Source of the DNA: DASPOF01 sp035626155
GTDB lineage: Bacteria; Desulfobacterota; Binatia; Binatales; Binataceae
DNA length: 41,657 nt
Direction of reading: 5' to 3'
Assembly: GCA_035626155.1 (NCBI GenBank)
Contig: DASPOF010000053.1
Span: 1-41,657, forward strand
Part shown: positions 1 to 7,656 of the stretch, piece by piece
Layout of the letters: each line of letters begins with the position of its first letter
How positions within the stretch are numbered: the stretch's first letter is position 1
Notes under the pieces: generated by a model
Seen by the model: only the letters and a program-made list of their open reading frames with translations
The model's database searches: none
Told to the model about the DNA's origin: nothing
Made by a program: the position numbers and the translations under genes

Positions 1-1248
1 GAACAGACCGATTAGGCCGGTGTTCAGGACCCGCAGTGCGCCGCCGTCCAAGCCTGATTTCGCCGGCATCATGAGCCGGACCCCACAAAGGACCAGCGCA
101 ACTCCGGCGATTTGGCAAAGCGGGAGCCCGGGATAGGCAACCACATGAACGGTTCCTACCGCGAACTCCGGCAATGCGATCAAAACTGCGCCCGCAAGCG
201 CAATCGCGCTGGCGACGAAGCGCCGCCAGTCGCCCTCGGCGAGGCAGAAGAGTGCGCCGGCGCCGGCCACGATCAGCGCGAAGGCGCCGTCGATCGCGTG
301 CGATGCGACCGCGGTGCCGAGCATCATCGCCCCTGCCGCCACGAGCAGCCGGCGTCCATCGCGATTCATGAAGAGCCCGAGCCCGAGGCCGACCAGCGCA
401 AATGTCACCGCGGTCCCGCGCATCCCCTGCCCGCGGCGGAACAAACACGTGAAGAAGAGGAACAGCCCGGCGATCCCGCCGGCGGTGTCATTGAAAAGCG
501 TCTTTCCCAGCCGGTACGCACCGAAGATCATCAGGGCCGCCATCGGGAGCATCGCCCCGCTCTCCGCCAGCACGGCAAGATGCGTGCGGCTCCCGAGCGC
601 GAGCATCGCGTAGAACAATTCGAGCCCCGGCGTTTGCGCGTACGGCCCCCAGCATCCGTAGGGGTCGTTGTCGAACGGCAGATAGACGCGGAACGTCAGG
701 ATGCGCTGGACCGAGGAGGGATACGACAGCACATCCATGAACGGGACAACCGGCGATGCGAGCTGAAGCGGCAGATACGATACCGCGAGCAGCGCGACCG
801 CGAGCGCCGCCAGCTTCTGCCCCGTGCTCGGCGCCGCAATCCTGATGCGCGGTGGATTGCGCCACAGCCATGCCGCACCAAGCGCGAGAAGCCCCCAAAT
901 CGTGGCCGTATTGAAAAGACCGATCGGCCCGAGCAGGTTTCCCAGCAGGAAAGCGATTACCCACACTCCGCCCGCGCCCACCAGCAGCGCATCGCTTTGC
1001 TCGATTTCGGGATCGATCCGAAGCGCGATTCCCGCGATCAGCGCCGCGCTCAACGCCCAAAACGACCATACCTTCGCCGCCGCCCATGCGGTCGATGCGA
1101 ACACCTCGCGCACCCCGGCCAGCGCGTTCTCGAAGCTCAAGTGCGCCGGAAAATCGCGCAGGCGATGGATCGCGAGGAAAGTCACGAGCGCCACCACCGC
1201 CCAAACCGCAGTCCACTCGTAGTACTCGCGACGCGGCTTTGCGTTCAT
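1..1248 (-). CDS. Polytopic membrane protein, C-terminal part missing (cut by window edge)
   Basis: An open frame runs on the minus strand from an ATG at 1248 to the first base of the window without a stop (416 codons visible). The product begins MNAKPRREYYEWTAVWAVVA and is a series of long hydrophobic segments rich in Leu, Ala and Gly, separated by short charged loops. One longer loop, around PFDNDPYGCWGPYAQTP, may be extracytoplasmic. The ATG overlaps the stop of the upstream YfhO-like gene as ATGA, so the two are translationally coupled and probably act together, perhaps in cell-surface glycan assembly (inference from the partner). I do not recognise a family; a GT-C-like glycosyltransferase or another integral envelope protein is possible. 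Open frame and coupling are seen directly; function is unknown. Confidence 0.8.
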   Translation of the reverse strand, partial: MNAKPRREYYEWTAVWAVVALVTFLAIHRLRDFPAHLSFENALAGVREVFASTAWAAAKVWSFWALSAALIAGIALRIDPEIEQSDALLVGAGGVWVIAFLLGNLLGPIGLFNTATIWGLLALGAAWLWRNPPRIRIAAPSTGQKLAALAVALLAVSYLPLQLASPVVPFMDVLSYPSSVQRILTFRVYLPFDNDPYGCWGPYAQTPGLELFYAMLALGSRTHLAVLAESGAMLPMAALMIFGAYRLGKTLFNDTAGGIAGLFLFFTCLFRRGQGMRGTAVTFALVGLGLGLFMNRDGRRLLVAAGAMMLGTAVASHAIDGAFALIVAGAGALFCLAEGDWRRFVASAIALAGAVLIALPEFAVGTVHVVAYPGLPLCQIAGVALVLCGVRLMMPAKSGLDGGALRVLNTGLIGLF

Positions 1249-3050
1249 GCGTCCGTCCGCCAGGTCAAGACCGTCGCAATTCCCGCGATCATCGTGAGCG
1301 CGATCGCCAACTGCAAGCGCTCAGGACGGTATCGCAGGATGATGTGCTCGCGTCCCGCGGGGAGCGCGACCGAGAGCAATTGCGCGTGTACAAGCTCGCC
1401 CGGAGATGAGAGCAGCCGCCAGCCGGGGTAGTAATTCTGATTCACCACCAGCGTGACGGGCGCCGGCGCATCGGCATCGTATTCGAGCCGGTTCGGAGTC
1501 CACAAAGTCTGCGTGACGCTCCCGGCGCCCGAAAGGTAGTACTCACCCCTATAGCCGGGTTGGTTGTAGCCGAGCGCGGCTTCGGGGATGTCATTGTAGC
1601 CATAGCCCTGGCAATTGACCGAACCCATATTGGCTTCGTTTATCTCGGTCTGAATGCCCGGGTTCGGGACCCAATACTGACGGAAGATTGGTGAGTAGGG
1701 AACCGGGCTCACGTCGCCATGGAACAGGTAGCGGAGATTAGGTGGGCCAACCAGCCAGGAGTCCGCCACCGCTGCGCCGAGCAGGATTATCGTGATCGTT
1801 GTTCCCCACGATCCAAGCCGCGAGCAGAGGAAATCCGCCCCCAGAGCGGCTATCACGCCCACGCAAAATACGAACGGAATCAGATATCGTCCGCTCAGCC
1901 CGGCGCTTTGCGACAGCGGGAAATACCGCAGCATGAAGACCGCGGCATGGGGTCCGGTATTGCCGCGCGTGAAAAGCAGGAACATCACTGCGGGCAAGAG
2001 CCACGGCAATGCCCTGATCGGCCGGGAGCACAGGCCGATTAGCATCAGCGCGCCGAACGCGAGCGACACGTAGGCTCCATACTCGCAGAACATGAATTCC
2101 CACGTCCCGGAGCGGTAAAGATCCTGGTTGCGGGCGAAAAGGAAGACGGCAATGTTCTGAAACGATAACTCCTCCAAGCCAAATGGATGCTTCGGATAAA
2201 TGTTCAGTTGTTGCCACATCGGAATGAGTCTCAAGGCTCCGAATCCCAAAGCGAAAATGCCAATCACGAGCCCCGAAACAAACGGCCTCAGGCTGAGGCG
2301 CAGCACGGTCAAAACCGAAGCGATCGACCCTATAACTATTGCCGTATAAAGAAAGGTGTAGTTCCCCTCCGTAAGGGTCAGCGCGCAGACGGCGCCGCCA
2401 ATCGCGGCGGGATACAGCTTTCGCTGCTCGACGGAAGCCAGCAGGAACGCCACCACCCACGGGAGGTAAGTAGCCGGAAGAAAATTCAGATGGCCGACGG
2501 CCAGATGCAAATACAACCACGAACTGGCCGGAAAGAGTGACGCGCACACAATCGCCGCTATCGTTCCGAGACGGAGCACCCGCCCGAGCACGTACCCGCC
2601 CGCGAATGCGACCGCGACGTGGAAAAAGATGTCGAGGAACTCTCCGGCGTGCGCGCCGAACACCAGATAGAGAAGAAAAAACGGCGTGACGATCGAGGTC
2701 TCGGGGTTGCTCAGCAGCCCAAGCCCTCCGCATTTGTAGGGATTCCAAAACGGAGCCTGATGGAAATGCGCAACCGTCCAGTACGGCGCCCACCGCAACT
2801 CGGCGAACATGTCGGCATCGCCATTTGCCGGAGGCCGCGCGAGGTGCCCAAAAATCGGCCCTGTCCTGAGCCATCCGGACACGCCCGGCCCTGGCTCGCC
2901 CACCGCGCACAGCATCGGGTAACAGAAGATGGCGGCGAAGCCGAGCGAGGCGAGCGCGAGCCACACCCACTCGCACCCGCTCAGCGGAAAGAGCGGCGCG
3001 CGAGGCGATTTGCTTAACCTTTCGCGCGCGCGATCGGTCGTCGCGGGCAT
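1245..3050 (-). CDS. YfhO-like membrane protein
   Basis: 601-aa polytopic membrane protein. After a short charged N-terminus and a first membrane segment there is an extracytoplasmic loop with FWNPYKCGGLGLLSNPET, resembling the PxWNPY..G.P loop of YfhO and related GT-C-fold proteins. Many membrane segments follow. A soluble C-terminal region contains NQNYYPGWRLL and LPAGREHIILRYRP, the pattern of the C-terminal domain of YfhO proteins, and the protein ends with one more hydrophobic segment. YfhO-family proteins are linked to glycosylation of cell-wall or lipid-linked polymers. This one is shorter than the 800-900 residues common in Firmicutes. The next gene starts inside its stop codon (ATGA). 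Family confidence is fair; the substrate is unknown. Confidence 0.75.
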   Translation of the reverse strand: MPATTDRARERLSKSPRAPLFPLSGCEWVWLALASLGFAAIFCYPMLCAVGEPGPGVSGWLRTGPIFGHLARPPANGDADMFAELRWAPYWTVAHFHQAPFWNPYKCGGLGLLSNPETSIVTPFFLLYLVFGAHAGEFLDIFFHVAVAFAGGYVLGRVLRLGTIAAIVCASLFPASSWLYLHLAVGHLNFLPATYLPWVVAFLLASVEQRKLYPAAIGGAVCALTLTEGNYTFLYTAIVIGSIASVLTVLRLSLRPFVSGLVIGIFALGFGALRLIPMWQQLNIYPKHPFGLEELSFQNIAVFLFARNQDLYRSGTWEFMFCEYGAYVSLAFGALMLIGLCSRPIRALPWLLPAVMFLLFTRGNTGPHAAVFMLRYFPLSQSAGLSGRYLIPFVFCVGVIAALGADFLCSRLGSWGTTITIILLGAAVADSWLVGPPNLRYLFHGDVSPVPYSPIFRQYWVPNPGIQTEINEANMGSVNCQGYGYNDIPEAALGYNQPGYRGEYYLSGAGSVTQTLWTPNRLEYDADAPAPVTLVVNQNYYPGWRLLSSPGELVHAQLLSVALPAGREHIILRYRPERLQLAIALTMIAGIATVLTWRTDA

Positions 3051-3149
3051 CAGCGGTTCGCTCCGGGCGGTTGCCCGGCGGGATGCGCGATCTCGAGGGG
3101 CTCTCGGTTCGGCACGGTATTGCGATCGCGCCGCATACGGCGCGCGCTC

Positions 3150-3177
3150 ATTCTACCAATCCCGCGCCGCAACCCAA
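3150..3177 (-). promoter_or_regulatory. Candidate sigma-70-type promoter for the YfhO-like gene
   Basis: On the minus strand a -10 box TAGAAT (3155-3150, five of six to consensus) lies 16 bp after a poor -35 box TTGGGT (3177-3172). A start near 3143 would leave a leader of about 90 nt before the ATG at 3050. It is a pattern match only. Confidence 0.35.
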
Positions 3178-3319
3178 GCCCGCGTTATCCGAGGGAGTTT
3201 TAGAGGATGCACGGGCGAGGCGGCCGCGCATCGAAGGTGGGTACGGCGGCCGCCGCAGCAGCGCAATCAGGCCGGAAAACTCACAGAATGTCAGGAATGC
3301 AATAAGCCGAAGCGCGACA

Positions 3320-3385
3320 CGATGCGCCGGCGCCGAAAAAATGTCCGGCGCATCGCGCGGTTCGTTTGGCTGCGCGATGCGCCGG
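3320..3385. repeat. Three-arm palindromic element (REP/BIME-like or switchable hairpins)
   Basis: The 11-mer CGATGCGCCGG occurs at 3320-3330, inverted at 3345-3355, and again at 3375-3385. Arms 2 and 3 extend to a perfect 14-bp pair, CCGGCGCATCGCGC (3345-3358) with GCGCGATGCGCCGG (3372-3385), loop 13 nt. Arms 1 and 2 pair over 11 bp around a 14-nt loop containing an A-run. The middle arm can pair with either neighbour but not both, as in attenuators, and also as in clustered REP sequences. No other copy was noticed in the window. Confidence 0.7.
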
Positions 3386-3513
3386 TCCGTATCCCATCAG
3401 GCTCGCGCACGACTGCGGCTTTCTCCTCTCCCATGCCGCGCATCCTCAAGCCAGCCGCATCCCCCGTGCTGCGCGCCTCCTCCTGGCCATCTCCCGCATG
3501 GCCCCGCCCCGTC

Positions 3514-3555
3514 CAACTGTTTTGTATATAAATCCTACAACCAGTTGTTTGTCAA
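3514..3555 (-). promoter_or_regulatory. Candidate promoter overlapped by an imperfect inverted repeat (operator-like)
   Basis: A perfect -35 hexamer TTGACA lies on the minus strand at 3555-3550, followed after 18-19 bp by an AT-rich -10 region (TTATAT or TATATA, 3531-3525). An imperfect palindrome, CAACTGTTTTGTA (3514-3526) and TACAACCAGTTG (3536-3547), covers the spacer and -10 region, as expected for a repressor of the TetR type. It points towards the YfhO-like gene about 470 bp away, just after the crotonase stop. The regulator is not in view. Confidence 0.5.
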
Positions 3556-3586
3556 GAGGGGCACAGGGGCGCCGGCTTGGGCGCTG

Positions 3587-4408
3587 CTAGGCCCTTTTTG
3601 CAAACGGGCGATCGCGTTCGGTCAGCGCTGCCTTGAGCCCCTTATCGCGGCTCGCCTTCATCCAGTTGCGCACCGTGTCGGTCTGATGCGCAATCGCGTC
3701 GATATCGGCGGACGATTGCTCGGCCGCGCGGATCCCGAGGATATCGAGGTACCGATTGACCGCCGCCTTGTGGAGAATCAGCAGCTCCGCCGGCACCATC
3801 GCAACGCGCCGCGCGTAAGCGAGCGTTTCCTCCTCGAGCTTCTCGCGCGGGTAGACGCGGTTGATGAGGTGCCATTCGAGCGCCTCCTTCGCCGACATGT
3901 AGTCGCCGGTGAAGAAGTATTCCTTGGTCTTGCGCGGTCCCATCAGCACCGGCCACATCGAAAGCGTCGGCAGGATTCCAAGCGAGCGGCCCGCCGGGTG
4001 CCCGAACTGCGCATCCTCGCTGGCAAACACGATGTCGCAATGGCCGATAAACTCGGTGCCGCCGGCCAGGCAAAAGCCGTGCACCTGCGCGATAGTCGGC
4101 TTCGACAGCGCCCACAGCCGCTGCCATCGCTCGATCGTGCGATGCAGGCTCAAGCGGTCGTTGGTCACGGTGAAGGTCGACCCCGGATGCTGGGTGCCCT
4201 GGAGATCGTAGCCGGCCGAGAAGGCGCGGCCGGCGCCGCGGATGATCAGCACGCTCGCATCGGGATTCGCGTCGTACTCATCCATGACGAGTTCGAGCTC
4301 GCCGAGCAGCTTCTGCGATAGCGCGTTGAGCTTCTCCGGGCGGTTCAACGTGAGCCGCCAGATTTTGTCCTCGACGTTTTCGTAAATGACGGTTTCATAG
4401 TTGGCCAT
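3587..4408 (-). CDS. Enoyl-CoA hydratase/isomerase family protein (crotonase fold)
   Basis: 273-aa crotonase-family enzyme acting on acyl-CoA thioesters in the cytoplasm. I chose the ATG at 4408 because GGGGAGA precedes it at good spacing and MANYETVIYENVEDKIWRLT is a typical family start; an in-frame start at 4525 would add 39 unrelated residues. Oxyanion-hole segments are AFSAGYDL (62-69) and GFCLAGGTEF (111-120). Glu119 matches catalytic Glu144 of rat enoyl-CoA hydratase, but the second catalytic position (Glu164 in rat, FGQPE) is Ala139 in FGHPA. It may therefore be an isomerase, hydrolase or other crotonase rather than a classical hydratase. It is divergent from the alpha/beta hydrolase gene, with 151 bp between them. 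Confidence 0.9.
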   Translation of the reverse strand: MANYETVIYENVEDKIWRLTLNRPEKLNALSQKLLGELELVMDEYDANPDASVLIIRGAGRAFSAGYDLQGTQHPGSTFTVTNDRLSLHRTIERWQRLWALSKPTIAQVHGFCLAGGTEFIGHCDIVFASEDAQFGHPAGRSLGILPTLSMWPVLMGPRKTKEYFFTGDYMSAKEALEWHLINRVYPREKLEEETLAYARRVAMVPAELLILHKAAVNRYLDILGIRAAEQSSADIDAIAHQTDTVRNWMKASRDKGLKAALTERDRPFAKRA

Positions 4409-4510
4409 ATCGATTTTCTCCCCGTTCGCGCGATTGCGGGGCGATAGTAGCGTCGGCGCCCGCCCGGCGTAAAGCGGCGGGTTGCGGGCGGCCGGGCCCG
4501 TAAACTCTTC

Positions 4511-4540
4511 CCATAAGCGCGACACGCGCTACCATAAGCG
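4511..4540. promoter_or_regulatory. Direct repeat CCATAAGCG, 21 bp apart
   Basis: CCATAAGCG occurs at 4511-4519 and 4532-4540, spaced 21 bp (two helical turns), in the divergent crotonase/hydrolase intergenic region and just before the hydrolase ribosome binding site (AGGAG near 4549-4553). This could be a tandem protein-binding site; it is weak evidence. Confidence 0.25.
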
Positions 4541-4559
4541 GCGCGGACAGGAGCACGAG

Positions 4560-5393
4560 ATGGCTGAAGACAAATTCGTCACGGTGAACCGGCTGAAACT
4601 CCATCACCTCGATTACGGCGGCGCGGGGCTGCCGTACCTCGTGTGCATTCACGGCCTCTCAGGCAATGCGCACAATTTCGATGCGCTCGCAGCGCATCTG
4701 ACGCGCCGCTATCACGTGCTGTCGGTCGACGTGCGCGGGCGTGGCGACAGCGCGTGGGGTCCGGCCGGCGAATATCTCCCGCAAAACTACGTGAGCGATC
4801 TCGCCGGGATTCTCGACGCGGACGGGATCGCGCGGGCGACGCTGGTGGGCACATCGATGGGCGGAATCATCTCGATGATGTTCGCAGGCGGATGGCCGGA
4901 TCGGGTCGAGCGGCTGGTCCTGAATGATATCGGCCCTGAAATTGACCCGGCCGGCGGCCTGCGGGTCGCAACGTACGTCGGCGATGCGCCCGATCGTTTC
5001 AAGGACATCGGCCAGGTGGCCAACTATTTCCGCGAGATCAATTCGACGATGGCGGCGCTCGCCGAAACGGAACTTCGCGAGTGGGCCCGGTCGTCCGTGA
5101 AGCCCGCCCCGGACGGCGGCCTGACGTGGAAGATGGACCCGGCGGTGCGCCGTCCGATGCGCGGCGGCGCAGGACAGCAGCGGCTCGACCTATGGGTGCC
5201 GTTCGCGCGGATCTCCTGCCCGATTCTCATCATACGCGGCGCAGTAAGCGACATTCTCGCGCCCGAGACCGCGGCGCGGATGTGCCAGGTGCACGGCAGG
5301 GCGAAGGTCGTTGAAGTGCCGGGGGTGGGCCACGCGCCGTCCCTGACGGAGCCGGAATCGCTCGCCGGCCTGACCGAGTTCCTTTCTCTATAA
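4560..5393 (+). CDS. Alpha/beta-fold hydrolase
   Basis: 277-aa single-domain alpha/beta hydrolase, probably cytoplasmic since no signal peptide is visible. The ATG at 4560 is supported by an AGGAG ribosome binding site 7 nt upstream; an earlier in-frame start at 4482 adds residues unlike the family. Oxyanion-hole motif IHGLSG is at 30-35, nucleophile elbow VGTSMGG at 96-102 with Ser99, and the acid and histidine are likely Asp231 (SDIL) and His258 (GVGHAPS). A cap region lies around 125-205. Such enzymes cleave esters, lactones, thioesters or C-C bonds, and the sequence does not fix the substrate. The gene is convergent with glyoxalase I, their ends overlapping by 6 bp. Confidence 0.92.
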   Translation: MAEDKFVTVNRLKLHHLDYGGAGLPYLVCIHGLSGNAHNFDALAAHLTRRYHVLSVDVRGRGDSAWGPAGEYLPQNYVSDLAGILDADGIARATLVGTSMGGIISMMFAGGWPDRVERLVLNDIGPEIDPAGGLRVATYVGDAPDRFKDIGQVANYFREINSTMAALAETELREWARSSVKPAPDGGLTWKMDPAVRRPMRGGAGQQRLDLWVPFARISCPILIIRGAVSDILAPETAARMCQVHGRAKVVEVPGVGHAPSLTEPESLAGLTEFLSL

Positions 5394-5780
5394 GGCGGGC
5401 TTTCGCTCGATCAGCTCGATCTTGTAGCCGTTGGGATCCTCGATGAAGGCGATGATGGCGCCGCCAAATTTCATCGGTCCCGGCTCCCGGGAGACCTTGA
5501 CGCCCTTGCCTTTCAGGTCGGTGCAGGTCTTGAAGACGTCGTCCACACCGATCGCGAGATGGCCGAAGGCGGTGCCCATTTCGTAGCTCGATACGCCCCA
5601 GTTGTAGGTCAGCTCGACCACCGCGTTTTCATCCTCGCCGCCGTAACCGACGAATGCGAGCGTGAACTTGCCTGCGGGGAAGTCCGTTTTGCGCAGCAGC
5701 TTCATCCCGAGCTTGTTGCAATAGAAATCAAGCGACTCATCGAGGTTGTTCACCCGGATCATGGTGTGCAGAAGCCGCAT
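5388..5780 (-). CDS. gloA: Lactoylglutathione lyase (glyoxalase I)
   Basis: 130-aa vicinal-oxygen-chelate protein converting the hemithioacetal of methylglyoxal and glutathione to S-lactoylglutathione. It is very close to Escherichia coli GloA from the first residues (MRLLHTMIRV). All four metal ligands of the E. coli enzyme have counterparts: His5, the Glu in VVELTYNWG, the His in FGHLAIG and the Glu in YKIELIE. This implies the Ni/Co-dependent bacterial type. Start at 5780 is supported by AAGGAG in the end of the upstream gene, 4 nt away, so it is likely co-transcribed with the UPF0175-like gene. A glyoxalase II-like metallo-hydrolase lies in this window at 33340-34035. Confidence 0.95.
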   Translation of the reverse strand: MRLLHTMIRVNNLDESLDFYCNKLGMKLLRKTDFPAGKFTLAFVGYGGEDENAVVELTYNWGVSSYEMGTAFGHLAIGVDDVFKTCTDLKGKGVKVSREPGPMKFGGAIIAFIEDPNGYKIELIERKPAL

Positions 5781-5784
5781 CGCT

Positions 5785-6078
5785 CTAACTCCTTTTGCGG
5801 CCGCCCCGTTTCGTGACACCGCGGCGCGCCGCGATTGCCTCTTGGAGCTCGTCGCGGATGCCCGCGAAGACCTCCTCGGTCGGCGCGATTCCGGCCGCCT
5901 TCATGCGTTCCACCAATTGCCATCGCGACAGGCCAAGCAGGGCGGCGGCCTCATGCTCGTGCAGCCGATTGGCGCGGACGAGCTCCAAAACGGCAAGCTC
6001 GCGCACGCGGGAGATGAAGCCGTCCTCGGGAAACTGCGCATCGAAAACCCCGTCGGGAAGATCGATTTTGAACTCCAT
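5785..6078 (-). CDS. UPF0175 (antitoxin-like) small protein
   Basis: 97-aa protein from an ATG at 6078. Residues 1-65 match the UPF0175 pattern: LPDGVFDA at the start, a helix RELAVLELV, then the helix-turn-helix-like segment EHEAAALLGLSRWQLVERMK and AGI. UPF0175 proteins usually act as antitoxins or DNA-binding partners of PIN-domain toxins. No PIN gene is adjacent; the gene is followed 4 nt later by gloA and preceded by about 190 bp without a gene. The C-terminus after residue 70 is Arg/Lys-rich (ARRGVTKRGGRKRS) and may bind nucleic acid. It may be a solitary regulator of the glyoxalase gene. A longer in-frame start exists upstream but adds atypical sequence. Confidence 0.8.
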   Translation of the reverse strand: MEFKIDLPDGVFDAQFPEDGFISRVRELAVLELVRANRLHEHEAAALLGLSRWQLVERMKAAGIAPTEEVFAGIRDELQEAIAARRGVTKRGGRKRS

Positions 6079-6141
6079 GGCGCTCGCGATGCGCACTCTC
6101 CGCGATTGCCCCGATTGTGTCAATCGCGCCCGCCGCGCGCG

Positions 6142-6182
6142 AGCCTCATTGCGATTCGGTTGCGCTCCAGCCTCATTGTGAT
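6142..6182. repeat. Direct repeat AGCCTCATTGYGAT, 27-bp period
   Basis: AGCCTCATTGCGAT (6142-6155) and AGCCTCATTGTGAT (6169-6182) differ at one base and lie in the divergent region between the UPF0175-like gene and the acyl-CoA dehydrogenase array. It may be a regulatory site or a small local duplication. Confidence 0.4.
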
Positions 6183-6267
6183 CTAGTTCTAGGGGCATCG
6201 CAGGGGGGCGGGGACCAAACGAACCGGGGCAGGCGCGCGCATTGCGCCGCTCCAGGGAAGCACCGCG

Positions 6268-6429
6268 ATGGATTTCAATTTCGCGCCCGAAGACGCAGCA
6301 CTCCATAATCATTCCGCATTCGTGCCGCGCTTGGCGGGCTTTCTCTCTTTGAGCATTTGTAAGCGTGCTCGCCGGACGACGCAGCCCGCGGCTCCGGTTG
6401 CAGAACGCAGGGGAACAAATCTGGGGTAG
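6268..6429 (+). pseudogene. Possible relic of a fourth acyl-CoA dehydrogenase N-terminus (53-codon frame)
   Basis: A short frame from ATG 6268 to TAG 6429 begins MDFNFAPEDAA, closely matching the shared N-terminus of the three dehydrogenases downstream (MDFNYSAEDEA, MDFNYSPEDEA, MDFKFSAEDEA). Similarity stops after about eleven residues; the rest is unlike any dehydrogenase. GGGAAG precedes the ATG. It looks like the leftover start of a deleted or recombined paralogue, although a short expressed leader peptide cannot be excluded. The rest of this 366-bp gap (6079-6444) holds only a direct repeat. Confidence 0.5.
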
Positions 6430-6444
6430 AAGGGAGATAAAAGC

Positions 6445-7629
6445 ATGGATTTCAATTACAGCGCCGAGGATGAAGCCTTCCGCAAGGAGTTCCGCACCTG
6501 GCTCGAAGCGAACCGCGAGTTCGCTCCGAGACCGCGCGATGTGCTCATGGAAGAAGGCACCACCGGGTTCGAGGAGCAGGTCAGGTGGGCCAAGAAGCTG
6601 AGCGAGGGCAAATGGCTCGCGCCGCATTGGCCCAAGGAATACGGCGGGCGCGGCGCAGGGGTCCTGCAAACCATCATTTACGGCGAGGAACTCTCCCGGT
6701 TGGGCCTCTCGGCGCCGAATGTCGGAATGGGACTCACCCTGTTCGGGCCGACCCTGATGCACTGGGGCAGCGAGGAGCAGAAGAAGCGCTACATCCCGAA
6801 AATCTTGAGCGTCGAGGAAATCTGGTGCCAGGGCTACTCCGAACCCGGGTCGGGATCAGACCTTGCCTCGCTGCAAACCCGCGCGGTCGAGGATGGCGAT
6901 GATTTCGTGGTCAACGGCCAGAAGGTGTGGACCTCCGGCGCTCAGCACGCCGACATGATCTTCCTGCTGGTCCGCACCGATCCTGCGGCGCCCAAGCACA
7001 AGGGCATCAGCTACCTCCTCGTCAATATGCATAGCCCCGGCGTGACCGTGCGCCCGCTGGTGCAAATCACCGGCGCGAGCGGCTTCAACGAAGTCTTTTT
7101 CGAGGATGTCCGCGTGCCCAAGAAAAACCTGGTCGGGGAGAAGAACCAGGGATGGCAGGTCGCGATCACGACGCTGATGTTCGAGCGTTCGGGCGGCGGC
7201 GGCGACCGCGGGGCCCAGACGCAGGTCCGCGAGCTGGTGAATCTCGCCAAGCAGATTCGGCGCGACGGCGCTACCGCCTGGGACGATGCCAGCGTGCGGC
7301 AGAAAATCGCCGAGTTCGCGTGCGAGGCGCAGGCGCTCAAATACACGGGCTACCGTCAATTGACGCGGCGGCTCAAGGGGCTTCCGCCGGGCCCGGAAGG
7401 CTCGATGATGAAGCTGTGCGGCAGCGAGCTCACTCTGCGCATCCAGCTATTCGCGATGGAACTGCTGGGACCGTACAGCCAAATCGCGTACAAGGCGCCG
7501 TTCGCATTCGATGAGGGAAAATGGTTGTTCCGGATGCTTGCTGCGCGCGGCGGCACAATCGCTGCCGGCAGCAACCAAATCCAGCACAACATCATAGGAG
7601 AGCGCGTGCTCGGCCTGCCCAAGGGCTGA
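6445..7629 (+). CDS. Acyl-CoA dehydrogenase (first of three)
   Basis: 394-aa FAD flavoenzyme that oxidises an acyl-CoA to the 2,3-enoyl-CoA. AGAAGGGAGATAAAAGC before the ATG gives a good ribosome binding site. The N-terminal helical domain starts MDFNYSAEDEAF; the middle domain contains WCQGYSEPGSGSDLASLQTR (FAD/substrate site) and KVWTSGA; the C-terminal helical domain ends IQHNIIGERVLGLPKG. The catalytic Glu of medium-chain enzymes (in YEGT near the C-terminus) is replaced by Ala in AAGSNQIQ, while Glu247 in TLMFERSG aligns with the helix-G catalytic Glu of isovaleryl-CoA and long-chain dehydrogenases. It is therefore probably active with that alternative base. It leads an array of three close paralogues on the same strand; the exact acyl substrate is unknown. 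Confidence 0.95.
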   Translation: MDFNYSAEDEAFRKEFRTWLEANREFAPRPRDVLMEEGTTGFEEQVRWAKKLSEGKWLAPHWPKEYGGRGAGVLQTIIYGEELSRLGLSAPNVGMGLTLFGPTLMHWGSEEQKKRYIPKILSVEEIWCQGYSEPGSGSDLASLQTRAVEDGDDFVVNGQKVWTSGAQHADMIFLLVRTDPAAPKHKGISYLLVNMHSPGVTVRPLVQITGASGFNEVFFEDVRVPKKNLVGEKNQGWQVAITTLMFERSGGGGDRGAQTQVRELVNLAKQIRRDGATAWDDASVRQKIAEFACEAQALKYTGYRQLTRRLKGLPPGPEGSMMKLCGSELTLRIQLFAMELLGPYSQIAYKAPFAFDEGKWLFRMLAARGGTIAAGSNQIQHNIIGERVLGLPKG

Positions 7630-7656
7630 GCGAGTAACAACGCAAAGGAGTGGACA

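Larger units (their letters stand above)
3051..3586. other. 536-bp non-coding leader upstream of the YfhO-like gene
   Basis: I see no convincing gene here on either strand; the open frames that cross it have no family resemblance and run antisense into neighbours. It holds two candidate minus-strand promoters (3525-3555 and 3150-3177) and a three-arm palindromic element (3320-3385). If the upstream promoter is used, the YfhO-like gene has a leader of nearly 500 nt. Confidence 0.6.

Noticed and set aside
112..1431. 439-codon plus-strand frame opposite the two membrane proteins
   Set aside because: Highly charged, no domain pattern; the minus-strand frame encodes clear membrane segments and is translationally coupled to its neighbour.
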